64,000 bases of DNA from Agrobacterium rosae (GTDB taxonomy: Bacteria > Pseudomonadota > Alphaproteobacteria > Rhizobiales > Rhizobiaceae), in contig NZ_NXEJ01000002.1 in the NCBI RefSeq assembly GCF_002915175.1, positions 516,858 to 580,857 on the forward strand, in the 5' to 3' direction. This document shows, piece after piece, positions 17,302-24,981 of this stretch; positions within the stretch are counted from its first letter, which is position 1, and every line of letters begins with the position of its first letter. The notes beneath the pieces are model-generated. The model was not told where the DNA came from. It ran no database searches and saw only the letters and a list, made by a program, of their open reading frames with translations. The position numbers and the translations under genes are program-made.

Positions 17302-18861
17302 CTACGATGTGCCGATTTGCTTCATCTTTTCTGCTGCCGCTTCAACAACAGGGCCGCCGCCATGCGTGTCATTCGCGCCGGTTCCATGCTTTGGTGAAAC
17401 CGGTGCTTTTCCAAACCACTCGGCGAGCGACATCCGGCCCCTCTTGGGTGGCGGCTGGCGGATGAATTCCGCGATCTCAGCCCGCCACACCCGGAAGCTG
17501 AACCGGAAGCTCCAGCGCATGTGTTTGCGAAGCTCCCGATCCGGGTGGAAGAGGATACGCAACAGAGCGCGTGGCCGACAGTGGACGGCAATTTCAAGCA
17601 ACTTGACCATGGCGAAGATCATGCCCGGTGACAGGTGGCGCGATGACAACAATTGGTGTCGGTAATCCCATTTGCTGCGGTCCGTCTCGATCACGCGACG
17701 CTCACCATTTTCTGCCGTCCAATCGGACCAGCTGTGCGGCGTCAGGTACATGGCGTTCAGCAAATCCGGGTCGTAAAGGCTGATCTGACGCAACGCCCGC
17801 AGGTAATCTGAAAACCTCTCCTCTTCGAAGCCGACGATATGGCCCAGCATGGACAGGATGCCGTGCTGGCGCAGCAGCGCGACTGCTTGCTGGTCCTCAC
17901 GGGTGGTCGATCCCTTGCGGATGGCCGCAAGCGTGGTCGGGTCCGTGGTTTCGATGCCCATCAGCACGCAGATCATGCCGGCTTTCTTCATAAGGGGCAG
18001 CAGATCGGCATCACGCACGATGTCTGTCGCGCGGATCGTCGCAAACAGCCGCACCGGTACGTTTTCCTCGACCAGCGCTTCGAGAAACTCCCGCCACAGA
18101 CGCTTGGAGGAGGTCGGGTTTTCATCGGCCAGATCAACGAAGCAAACGCCGTGGGTGCGGTGCAGCCAGGCAATTTCGGCAGCGACCGCCTTGGGTGAGC
18201 GATACCGCCAACGGCTCCAGAACTGATATTGGCCGCAATAATTGCACCGGTGGGGACAGCCCCGCGAGAACTGAACGATGGCTGCGCGACCAAGACCGAA
18301 GCATTGATACAGATCCCAGTCTTCGATCAGCTCCCAACCTATCCGCCATTCGTTTAGGTCCTTGATCGTGGCGGCGGGTCTGGTTTCGACCGCGTCGCCA
18401 TCATTGCGGTAGACAATGCCCGGAACGGTGCTGAGTGACTGGTCCTCCACTAGGGCATGCGCCAACGCCAAAGCGGTAGCTTCGCCTTCACCCTTGATGA
18501 TGATGTCCACCGATGGTTCATCCGCCATGATAGCGGCGGCATGGTACGTGGGGTAAACGCCGCCATAGACCGTGATCGCCTGCGGGCAGGCGCGTTTGGC
18601 CGCGTTGAGAACCAGAATGCAGGCGGGGTGGGCAGGGGTCGATCCGGCATGGCCTGTCATCACCATATCGGGTTTGAAGACAGCGATGGCTGCCTCGATC
18701 TCATCCGCCTTCATGTGGTGGCGTTCCGCATCAATCAGGCGGCACTCATGACCGGCATCGATCAACGGACCCGCGACGCAGAGAAGACCGAAGGGGATTT
18801 GGTGGCCAACGCCACGTGATGTGAGGGAGATATAGGGTGGATTGACCAAGAGTATACGCAT
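17302..18861 (-). CDS. B12-binding domain radical SAM protein, BchE-like
   Basis: A 519-residue protein with an N-terminal cobalamin-binding-like Rossmann domain (about residues 1-150, MRILLVNPPY...) and a radical SAM core (about 190-410). The iron-sulfur ligands Cys202, Cys206 and Cys209 are in SRGCPHRCNYC. The arrangement is that of the BchE group, whose founding member makes the isocyclic ring of bacteriochlorophyll anaerobically. No other photosynthesis genes lie nearby and Agrobacterium-like hosts are not phototrophic, so the substrate is probably different and is unknown. AAGGAGA lies upstream of the ATG. The C-terminal 80 residues are basic, then Pro/Gly-rich. It is divergent from a short hydrophobic ORF at 18904. 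Confidence 0.88.
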   Translation of the reverse strand: MRILLVNPPYISLTSRGVGHQIPFGLLCVAGPLIDAGHECRLIDAERHHMKADEIEAAIAVFKPDMVMTGHAGSTPAHPACILVLNAAKRACPQAITVYGGVYPTYHAAAIMADEPSVDIIIKGEGEATALALAHALVEDQSLSTVPGIVYRNDGDAVETRPAATIKDLNEWRIGWELIEDWDLYQCFGLGRAAIVQFSRGCPHRCNYCGQYQFWSRWRYRSPKAVAAEIAWLHRTHGVCFVDLADENPTSSKRLWREFLEALVEENVPVRLFATIRATDIVRDADLLPLMKKAGMICVLMGIETTDPTTLAAIRKGSTTREDQQAVALLRQHGILSMLGHIVGFEEERFSDYLRALRQISLYDPDLLNAMYLTPHSWSDWTAENGERRVIETDRSKWDYRHQLLSSRHLSPGMIFAMVKLLEIAVHCRPRALLRILFHPDRELRKHMRWSFRFSFRVWRAEIAEFIRQPPPKRGRMSLAEWFGKAPVSPKHGTGANDTHGGGPVVEAAAEKMKQIGTS

Positions 18862-18903
18862 GAAGTCTCCTTTTCAGCATCTTCCAAACAGGGAGACGCC
18901 GCG

Positions 18904-18975
18904 ATGGCTTCTGCAACCAAATTCATTTTTTTCTATCTGGCGTTTATGTCTTGGGGATATTCGAGCGTCAAATGA
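18904..18975 (+). CDS. Putative 23-residue hydrophobic microprotein
   Basis: A very short ORF with GGGAGA seven bases before its ATG, directly followed by a hairpin terminator whose stem begins at the base after the stop codon. The product is hydrophobic (the central part reads KFIFFYLAFMSWGY) and would make one short membrane segment. It lies in the gap between the divergent radical SAM gene and the convergent SDR gene. I know of no family. Tight packing between Shine-Dalgarno and terminator is the main evidence, and chance is not excluded. Confidence 0.4.
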   Translation: MASATKFIFFYLAFMSWGYSSVK

Positions 18976-19006
18976 AAAACCGCACTGGCGAGACCAATGC
19001 GGTTTT
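18976..19006. terminator. Bidirectional terminator before the SDR gene's 3' end
   Basis: AAAACCGCA (18976-18984) pairs with TGCGGTTTT (18998-19006), extended by TGG/CCA inside. It lies 27 bases beyond the SDR stop on the minus strand and one base after the micro-ORF on the plus strand. Confidence 0.8.
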
Positions 19007-19032
19007 GATGATGAAAGCTTGGCTAATTCGCC

Positions 19033-20094
19033 TTAGGGAATGAGACGGTTCTTCCGCAGCGTCTCGAACAGCGCAAAGAACGCGTCATCCGTAGGTTGGT
19101 ATTCCCTAAAACCCAGACGGCGGCTTTTGCCCATGTCGGTGACGACTTCGATGGGGCGGCCGAGATCGGCGTCGGTGTGCCATGGGGAAGCGAGGCGAGT
19201 GAGGTCTGGCTCGGCCAGATTTTCGCGCGCCGCAATCTTGCTCCAGACTTCAGCGTCATCTTTCATCTGCTGTTCGAGCGGAATCACCGTGCCATCGAAG
19301 GGTGCAGCCTCGACGCCGAACCAGTCCGCAATGCGGCCCCACATCCAGCTCCAGCGGAAGACGTCCCCGTTCACTACATTGAACGCTTCGTTCTTTGCTT
19401 CGGGCGTTTCTGTGGCCCATAGGAGTTGCTTTGCCAATAGGTTTGCATCCGTCATGTCGGTGAGGCCGTTCCACTGCGCGGCGGAACCGGGAAAGCGGAA
19501 AGGGCGGCCTGTTTCGCGGCAGATGCTTGCGTAGACTGCAAGGGTTGAGCCCATATTCATGGCATTGCCGACCGCCTGGCCGATCACGGTATGGGGGCGA
19601 TGCACACTCCACGAGAAGCCATCGCGCTTCGCGGCAGCAAAAACTTCGTCTTCCTGCGCGTAGTAGAAATTCTCGACATCGAGACGGCCTTGCTCTTCGC
19701 GAAACGGTGTTTGCGGCAAGGTGCCTTTGCCATAGGCCTCGAAGGGTCCGAGATAGTGCTTCAAGCCTGTCACCAGCGCCACATGGCGGGTGGATTTGCC
19801 AAGGCTCAGGCCATCCAGCAGGTTACGAACCATGGCGGAATTGACGCGTATGTTTTCCGCTTCGCTATCCTGACGCGCCCATGTGGAAATGAATACGGCG
19901 TCAGGCCGTACGTCTTCCAAAGCCTTCGCCGTTTCAATCGCATTCTGCAGATTGGCGGCAACCGGAATGATCCCTTTCTGTTCGGTTGGCCGGCGTGAAA
20001 GGCCGTAGACTGTCCAGCCTTCCTCCAGCAAAAGATTTGCCGTGGCGCTACCCACGATACCGCTTGCACCCACGACCAATGCCGTTTTCACCAT
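19033..20094 (-). CDS. PRISE-type SDR family oxidoreductase
   Basis: A 353-residue NAD(P)-dependent reductase of the extended SDR superfamily. The cofactor motif VVGASGIVGSAT is at residues 7-18. TGLKHYLGPFEAYG (about residue 110) matches the Lys/Tyr catalytic motif of PRISE enzymes (progesterone 5-beta-reductase / iridoid synthase-like), which reduce enones. The physiological substrate in bacteria is not known. AAAAGGAGCAAG precedes the ATG at 20094. It is divergent from an HxlR-type regulator 98 bases away, the usual layout for a regulator and its target, so induction by an electrophile sensed by that regulator is plausible. Confidence 0.88.
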   Translation of the reverse strand: MVKTALVVGASGIVGSATANLLLEEGWTVYGLSRRPTEQKGIIPVAANLQNAIETAKALEDVRPDAVFISTWARQDSEAENIRVNSAMVRNLLDGLSLGKSTRHVALVTGLKHYLGPFEAYGKGTLPQTPFREEQGRLDVENFYYAQEDEVFAAAKRDGFSWSVHRPHTVIGQAVGNAMNMGSTLAVYASICRETGRPFRFPGSAAQWNGLTDMTDANLLAKQLLWATETPEAKNEAFNVVNGDVFRWSWMWGRIADWFGVEAAPFDGTVIPLEQQMKDDAEVWSKIAARENLAEPDLTRLASPWHTDADLGRPIEVVTDMGKSRRLGFREYQPTDDAFFALFETLRKNRLIP

Positions 20095-20192
20095 GATCTT
20101 GCTCCTTTTTTTGTTGAGACATAACTAGGCATTCCGCGCCCTGACGTGTAGACGGCACGGATTGGGGACATGGATACCAAAGGGTGACCACG

Positions 20193-20570
20193 ATGAAGCC
20201 GGGAAGCCACGAAGCAGAATGGCGCGAAGATTGTGCGCCTCGACGCGTGTTGGAACTGTTCTCGACCAAATGGACGAGCATGATCTTGCATACGTTACAC
20301 ACCCTGCATGCGGGCACGGCCCGCACGGGCGTGCTGGAACGCAGCCTGCCGGGCATTTCCAAGAAAATGCTGACGCAGACGCTGAAGGAAATGGAGCGCA
20401 CTGGCCTTGTCACGCGCCATGTGCATGCAACCAGACCGCCTGCCGTTGAATATCAACTCACCGCGCTTGGAAACCGGTTCATCGAGCCGGTCGAGATGCT
20501 TTATGCCTGGGGCCGGGACAATGCCGATGCGCTGGACGCATTGGGAGAGCGGTCCACCTCACGGCGTTAA
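20193..20570 (+). CDS. HxlR family transcriptional regulator
   Basis: A 125-residue winged-helix DNA-binding protein of the HxlR family. It begins with the family's Cys-containing lead (EWREDCAPRRVLELFSTKWTSMIL), followed by LPGISKKMLTQTLKEMERTGLVTRHV (recognition helix and wing). Members sense aldehydes, quinones or oxidants, sometimes through that Cys. ATG 20193 is preferred to the in-frame GTG at 20184 because AGGG lies eight bases upstream. It is divergent from the PRISE-type reductase and is its likely local regulator. Its last four bases overlap, tail to tail, the end of the spermidine-synthase-like gene. Confidence 0.9.
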   Translation: MKPGSHEAEWREDCAPRRVLELFSTKWTSMILHTLHTLHAGTARTGVLERSLPGISKKMLTQTLKEMERTGLVTRHVHATRPPAVEYQLTALGNRFIEPVEMLYAWGRDNADALDALGERSTSRR

Positions 20571-21241
20571 GCCTTGGCCGCCAGCCACAGCGTGTGGCGC
20601 GCACCGCCGCGTTTGCCGTTGGCGCGGACGCTGACCTCATCAGTGGCGAACCCGGCCTGCCGCAGGCGGCGGGTGAAAGCGGCATCCGGGCCGGATGACC
20701 AGACCGCCAGCACACCCTTCGGGCGCAACGCGGTTCTGGCGGCCTGAAGGCCATCGGGGTCATAGAGGCTGTCGTTTGAGGGACGCGACAAGCCATCGGG
20801 GCCATTGTCGACATCCAGCAGAATAGCGTCATAGGCGGCTTTTTTCGATTTGATCAGCGTTCCGACATCGCCGACATGAATATCGACACGCGCATCATCG
20901 AGCGTGCCCTTGTGCAGCTCTGCCATTGGGCCGCGCGCCCATTCTACAACGGCGGGTACCAGTTCGGCAACGGTCACGCGGGCATCGGATGGCAACACAC
21001 CGAGTGCCGCGCGAAGTGTAAAACCCATCCCAAGCCCGCCGATCAGCATGCTCTGGTTTGCTCTGCCCGCAATGCGTTCGCAAGACAGTGTCGCCAAAGC
21101 CTCTTCCGAGCCACTCAACCGACTGTTCATCAGCTCGTTTGAACCAAGCATAATGGAGAATTCCTGGCCGCGCTGCTTCAGACGCAGTTCGGTGCCATCA
21201 CCGGGAATGGCTGCTCGGTCCAGTTCTATCCAAGGAAGCAT
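20567..21241 (-). CDS. Spermidine synthase-like methyltransferase-fold protein
   Basis: A 224-residue protein with the Rossmann-like fold of spermidine synthases and SAM-dependent methyltransferases. GGLGMGFTLRAAL (about residues 69-81) is the nucleotide-binding glycine motif, AELVPAVVEWAR the acidic loop, and YDAILLDVDNGPDG the DxDxGP-like segment. Real spermidine synthases are longer, with an N-terminal beta domain and the DxxxxD active site. Here the N-terminus is shortened, so polyamine synthesis is not assured. The upstream in-frame start at 21322 adds 27 Cys/His-rich residues with no support. It is convergent with the HxlR gene and divergent from BenE. Confidence 0.8.
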   Translation of the reverse strand: MLPWIELDRAAIPGDGTELRLKQRGQEFSIMLGSNELMNSRLSGSEEALATLSCERIAGRANQSMLIGGLGMGFTLRAALGVLPSDARVTVAELVPAVVEWARGPMAELHKGTLDDARVDIHVGDVGTLIKSKKAAYDAILLDVDNGPDGLSRPSNDSLYDPDGLQAARTALRPKGVLAVWSSGPDAAFTRRLRQAGFATDEVSVRANGKRGGARHTLWLAAKA

Positions 21242-21422
21242 CTGATATCTCGCTGTTTGATGGCGTGGGTTTACACAACTGGGATGATGAGAACAACAGG
21301 GCGGGGCGGAGACCTTGTACAAGTCAGGCGCGAGTACCTTCGTCGGTCAAAGCAACCTTGCCAGCGAGAGTGTTTTTTGATCTGGAATGGTGATTGCCAT
21401 TTCTCTTTTTCAGAGCCCAGCC

Positions 21423-22610
21423 ATGCTAAAAGAATTCTCCCTCCAAAGCCTGTTCATGGGCCTGCTGACGGCCTTCGTCGGCTTTGCCAGTTCCTTTGCC
21501 GTGGTGCTGCAAGGGTTGAAGGGTGTCGGCGCTACGGATTTCGAGGCTGCATCCGGACTGATGGCACTGTCGGTTTCTGTTGGCCTCTGCGCCATCCTTC
21601 TCTCCGCCATGACGCGGCTCCCCATTAGCATTGCATGGTCTACGCCGGGTGGCGCGCTTTTGGCGGCGACGGGGGTGATCGAGGGTGGTTTTCCAGCAGC
21701 GGTGGGTGCATTCATCATCTGCGCGGTGCTGATCATCATCGCAGGTCTGTTCAGGCCGCTCGGGCGGGCAGTCGCCTCCATTCCCACGCCGCTGGCCAAT
21801 GCCATGCTGTCCGGCGTCATCATCGGTCTCTGCTTTGCGCCCATCAAGGCCATCGGCTTCAACCCGGCCTTGGGCCTGCCGATCATTCTGGCGTGGATCG
21901 TCGTCGGTGCTTTCAAGCGCCTGTTTGCCGTTCCCGCAGCCCTTGCCGCCTTCGTGCTGGTGATGATTTTTTGCGTCGATATTCCGGCAGGCGCACTGGA
22001 TAGCGTTGCGCAATCGCTGGCACCACCGATGGAATTCGTCATGCCGGTGTTCAGCCTGCAAGCCTTGATCTCCATTGCGCTGCCGCTGTTCATCGTCACC
22101 ATGGCCTCGCAGAACATTCCCGGCATTGCCGTGTTGAAAGTCAACAATTACGATCCGCAGCCGGGACAGTTGTTCGCCACGACGGGCATATTCTCGCTGC
22201 TTGCCGCACCCTTCGGCGGCCACGCCGTCAACCTCGCCGCCATCACCGCCGCCATGTGCGCTGGTGAGGATGCTCACCCGGACCCCAAACGTCGCTATTG
22301 GGCGGTGATGGTCAGCGGTGTTGGCTACGTGATTTTCGGCCTTCTGGCAGGCGTGGTCACCGCCTTTGTGGCGCTGGCCCCACCCATTCTCATTCAGGCG
22401 GTTGCCGGCCTTGCTCTGGTCGGTGCCTTCTCCGGCTCGGCGGTCGCCGCCTTCAAGGACCCCGAAACCCGCGAACCTGCCGCCATAACCTTCCTCATCA
22501 CCGCGTCGGGTCTGTCGTTTGGCGGTATCTCCGGGGCGTTCTGGGGGCTCGTTGGCGGAGGGCTGATGATGGCTTTGCAGCGTGTGGTCGCCAGCCGTAG
22601 AGGATCATGA
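21423..22610 (+). CDS. BenE family benzoate/H+ symporter
   Basis: A 395-residue inner-membrane protein of the BenE family (NCS2-like fold), proposed to import benzoate with protons. It has about 11-12 hydrophobic segments. WSTPGGALLAATG near residue 75, and GGHAVNLAAITAAMCAGEDAHPDP near residue 260, are hallmark motifs. The start is ambiguous: ATG 21387 would add 12 residues, but the family N-terminus aligns best from MLKEF at 21423, and neither has a strong Shine-Dalgarno. No benzoate catabolic genes are nearby, so the substrate is uncertain. A short ORF with an excellent Shine-Dalgarno starts 19 bases after the stop. Confidence 0.87.
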   Translation: MLKEFSLQSLFMGLLTAFVGFASSFAVVLQGLKGVGATDFEAASGLMALSVSVGLCAILLSAMTRLPISIAWSTPGGALLAATGVIEGGFPAAVGAFIICAVLIIIAGLFRPLGRAVASIPTPLANAMLSGVIIGLCFAPIKAIGFNPALGLPIILAWIVVGAFKRLFAVPAALAAFVLVMIFCVDIPAGALDSVAQSLAPPMEFVMPVFSLQALISIALPLFIVTMASQNIPGIAVLKVNNYDPQPGQLFATTGIFSLLAAPFGGHAVNLAAITAAMCAGEDAHPDPKRRYWAVMVSGVGYVIFGLLAGVVTAFVALAPPILIQAVAGLALVGAFSGSAVAAFKDPETREPAAITFLITASGLSFGGISGAFWGLVGGGLMMALQRVVASRRGS

Positions 22611-22628
22611 TTGGATGGAGGAGAAACA

Positions 22629-22787
22629 ATGGTAGTGAAATCTCCCAACAACGACGACAAAGCATCTAGTGATGTGCCATCTCTTATTAGAGGCGCAGAA
22701 TGGATCGACGTCTTGAAGGCTTTCTGGACTATAATGGTTTCGACTTTTAGGAATAATGGCAAGAACAAGAAAATTGACAACGAGTGA
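22629..22787 (+). CDS. Small hypothetical protein (52 residues)
   Basis: A 52-residue ORF 18 bases after the BenE stop, with GGAGGAG placed six bases before its ATG, so it is probably translated and part of the BenE transcript. The N-terminus is polar (MVVKSPNNDDKASSDVP). The middle is amphipathic and hydrophobic (EWIDVLKAFWTIMVSTF), and the end is Lys/Asn-rich (RNNGKNKKIDNE). I do not recognise a family. Its base composition is more AT-rich than the neighbouring genes. It ends just before the leuL promoter. Confidence 0.5.
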   Translation: MVVKSPNNDDKASSDVPSLIRGAEWIDVLKAFWTIMVSTFRNNGKNKKIDNE

Positions 22788-22797
22788 ACGTCTTGGC

Positions 22798-22826
22798 TTG
22801 CAACGAAAAATTTCGCCGCTTATAAG
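22798..22826 (+). promoter_or_regulatory. leu leader promoter
   Basis: TTGCAA (22798-22803) and TATAAG (22821-22826) are separated by exactly 17 bases. The predicted transcription start, seven to eight bases later, is the A of the ATG at 22834, the same leaderless layout as at the trp leader. Confidence 0.65.
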
Positions 22827-22833
22827 ATTCGGT

Positions 22834-22953
22834 ATGACCATTCGCACCGCAACCATTTTTGGCATGACCGCGCAGATTTCTGCGAAGGCTTGCCCATGCG
22901 GTGCACTCTCGCTTCTTAGCCTCGACCTTACACGCGGTTGCCGGGTCCAGTGA
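22834..22953 (+). CDS. Putative leuA leader peptide LeuL
   Basis: A 39-residue ORF whose distal part contains five Leu codons within eight positions (Leu 25, 27, 28, 30 and 32, in ALSLLSLDLT). Hairpins and a T-run follow, then leuA 138 bases after the stop. This is what attenuation by leucine supply would look like. Translation could start at 22834 (placed at the predicted +1, so leaderless) or at the internal ATG 22864. Attenuators before leuA have been predicted in alphaproteobacteria, but I cannot verify this one. The longer in-frame reading from 22756 would begin upstream of the promoter and is not supported. Confidence 0.65.
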   Translation: MTIRTATIFGMTAQISAKACPCGALSLLSLDLTRGCRVQ

Positions 22954-23025
22954 GGAGCGCCCGGCGGCCGAAAGCCCGCTGGTGCCAATGCTCCTCAACT
23001 CGAAATCTCACTTTATACTGGATTT

Positions 23026-23062
23026 AAGGCCCGTTTGGGCGCGCATTAGCACAGGGCTTTTT
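23026..23062 (+). terminator. Candidate leu attenuator terminator
   Basis: AAGGCCC (23026-23032) can pair with GGGCTTT (23054-23060) with one G-U pair, followed by TT. GCCC can also pair with the nearby GGGC (23037-23040). An upstream AAAGCCC (22971-22977) matches GGGCTTT perfectly and could give an alternative fold. A further arm pair, GAGGAGC / GCTCCTC, lies at 22952-22958 and 22990-22996. Confidence 0.45.
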
Positions 23063-23091
23063 CAGCCGCGATGCGTGTAAGGAGCAAGATT

Positions 23092-24807
23092 ATGGACGCC
23101 AAGACCTCTCAGATTTCCAAGGGCATGCCGGACGCGAACGTGAAGTATCGCCCATACCCGGTCATCGACATCAAGGACCGCACCTGGCCATCGAAAACCA
23201 TCGACAAGGCACCGATCTGGTGTTCGGTCGATCTGCGTGATGGCAACCAGTCGCTGGTCAATCCCATGGGGCATGACCGCAAGGCGCGCATGTTCAAGCT
23301 GCTGCTGGAAATGGGCTTCAAGGAAATCGAGATCGGTTTCCCTTCGGCCTCGCAGACGGATTTCGACTTTGCGCGCTGGTGCGTGGAGCAGGGCGGCGTG
23401 CCTGAGGATGTTTCCTTGCAGGTGCTGGTGCAGTGCCGTCCGGAACTGATTACGCGCACCTTCGAATCGCTGGAAGGTGCCAAGAACCCGATCATCCATT
23501 TCTACAATTCCACGTCCGAATTGCAGCGCCGCGTCGTGTTTGCCAAGGATGTGCCTGGCATAAAGCAGATCGCCGTCGATGCGGCCAAGATGATTACCGA
23601 CATGGCCGCCAAGGCCGGTGGCGGTTACCGCTTCGAATATTCGCCGGAAAGCTTTACCGGCACAGAGCTGGAAGTGGCGCTGGAAATCTGCAATGCTGTG
23701 GTCGAAGTAGTTAAACCAACGGCAGATAACAAACTGATCCTCAACCTGCCATCCACCGTTGAGATGGCAACGCCGAACATCTATGCCGACCAGATCGAAT
23801 GGATGTGCCGCAACATCGACAACCGCGAAAACGTCATCATTTCGCTTCATCCGCACAATGACCGCGGCACGGGCATCGCCGCCACCGAACTGGGCCTGAT
23901 GGCGGGCGCAGACCGCGTGGAAGGCACGTTGTTTGGCAATGGCGAACGCACCGGCAATGTCGATGTCGTGACGCTGGCCTTGAATATGTACACGCAAGGC
24001 GTTGATCCTGAACTCAACTGCCGCGATATCGAACACATCAAATCCGTGTATGAATATTCCAACGAGATGACGATCCCCGAACGCCACCCTTACGTGGGTG
24101 AACTGGTCTACACGGCCTTTTCCGGCTCGCATCAGGACGCAATCAACAAGGGTATGAAGGCGATCAAGATTGCCAACCATCCCGTCTGGGAAGTGCCTTA
24201 CCTGCCGATTGACCCCAAGGATGTCGGCCGTTCCTATGAGGCGATCATCCGCATCAATTCGCAGTCCGGCAAGGGCGGAATCGCCTATATCCTGCAACAG
24301 GATTACGGCATCAACCTGCCGCGCAACCTGCAAGTCGAATTCCGTGAAGAAATTCAGCGCATTACCGATGAAGAAGGGGTGGAGCTGCCCGCCAAGCGCA
24401 TCCACGAACGCTTCATCGAACAATATGTGACACAGCCAAATGCGCGCATCAAATTCGTCGATCACCACACCTATCCCGCTGGCGACTATAAGGGTGTCCG
24501 CGTGGTGGCCGCCGAAATCACCGACAATGGCGAGATCAAGCGTATCGAGGGCAAGGGTACCGGCCCAATCGATGGCTTTATCAACGCGCTGTCGACCTAT
24601 CTGGGCATCGATCTGTCGGTGAATGACTACTCCGAACACTCGCTGCAACACGGCTCCAACGCCTCGGCCATCGCCTATGTCGAGATGGAGCATCCGGGTG
24701 GGAAGCTGTTTGGTGCGGGTATTAACACGAATATCGTGGGTGCTTCGCTGGAAGCGATCGTGTCGGCGGCCAACCGCGTGCTGGAGCAGCGGGCGGCGAA
24801 GCCCTGA
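23092..24807 (+). CDS. leuA: 2-Isopropylmalate synthase
   Basis: A 571-residue enzyme that condenses acetyl-CoA with 2-oxoisovalerate, the first committed step of leucine synthesis. The DRE-TIM metallolyase motif is SVDLRDGNQSLVNP (about residues 44-57), and the metal ligands HPHNDRG follow near residue 257. The C-terminal regulatory (LeuA dimer) domain, about 430-570, is the site of leucine feedback. The length fits the longer class of LeuA. The ATG at 23092 has AAGGAG seven bases upstream, and the in-frame ATG at 23071 is rejected. Expression is probably controlled by the leader peptide and hairpins just upstream. Confidence 0.97.
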   Translation: MDAKTSQISKGMPDANVKYRPYPVIDIKDRTWPSKTIDKAPIWCSVDLRDGNQSLVNPMGHDRKARMFKLLLEMGFKEIEIGFPSASQTDFDFARWCVEQGGVPEDVSLQVLVQCRPELITRTFESLEGAKNPIIHFYNSTSELQRRVVFAKDVPGIKQIAVDAAKMITDMAAKAGGGYRFEYSPESFTGTELEVALEICNAVVEVVKPTADNKLILNLPSTVEMATPNIYADQIEWMCRNIDNRENVIISLHPHNDRGTGIAATELGLMAGADRVEGTLFGNGERTGNVDVVTLALNMYTQGVDPELNCRDIEHIKSVYEYSNEMTIPERHPYVGELVYTAFSGSHQDAINKGMKAIKIANHPVWEVPYLPIDPKDVGRSYEAIIRINSQSGKGGIAYILQQDYGINLPRNLQVEFREEIQRITDEEGVELPAKRIHERFIEQYVTQPNARIKFVDHHTYPAGDYKGVRVVAAEITDNGEIKRIEGKGTGPIDGFINALSTYLGIDLSVNDYSEHSLQHGSNASAIAYVEMEHPGGKLFGAGINTNIVGASLEAIVSAANRVLEQRAAKP

Positions 24808-24840
24808 CACTTGCATCCTGCATTTGGCAGACAATCTTAC

Positions 24841-24923
24841 GTTATGCTCGGGCTTGTCCCGAGCATCTCACCACGTTCAATGTTGTGGTTCGTTAGACCC
24901 TCGGCACAATGCCGAAGATGAGG
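24841..24923. repeat. Bipartite palindromic intergenic element (copy 1)
   Basis: Left hairpin ATGCTCGGG-CTTGT-CCCGAGCAT (24844-24866) and right hairpin TCGGCA-CAA-TGCCGA (24901-24915), ending GATGAGG. It lies in the gap between leuA and the convergent metallophosphoesterase gene. The layout matches the elements at 37505-37619 and 46460-46573. Confidence 0.7.
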
Positions 24924-24981
24924 TAAAAAGTGAGATGTTGCACTTTTTCGGAAGTGAAAGAATGGAGTTGAGGTGCCCCCC

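Noticed and set aside
22756-22953. 65-codon ORF read as an ordinary small gene
   Set aside because: A strong promoter lies inside it and its distal part is Leu-rich, so the last 39 codons are better explained as a leucine leader peptide.
23062-24834. 590-codon open frame opposite leuA
   Set aside because: It is the antisense shadow of a high-GC gene: rich in Arg, His and Asp, with no family pattern, while leuA on the plus strand is certain.
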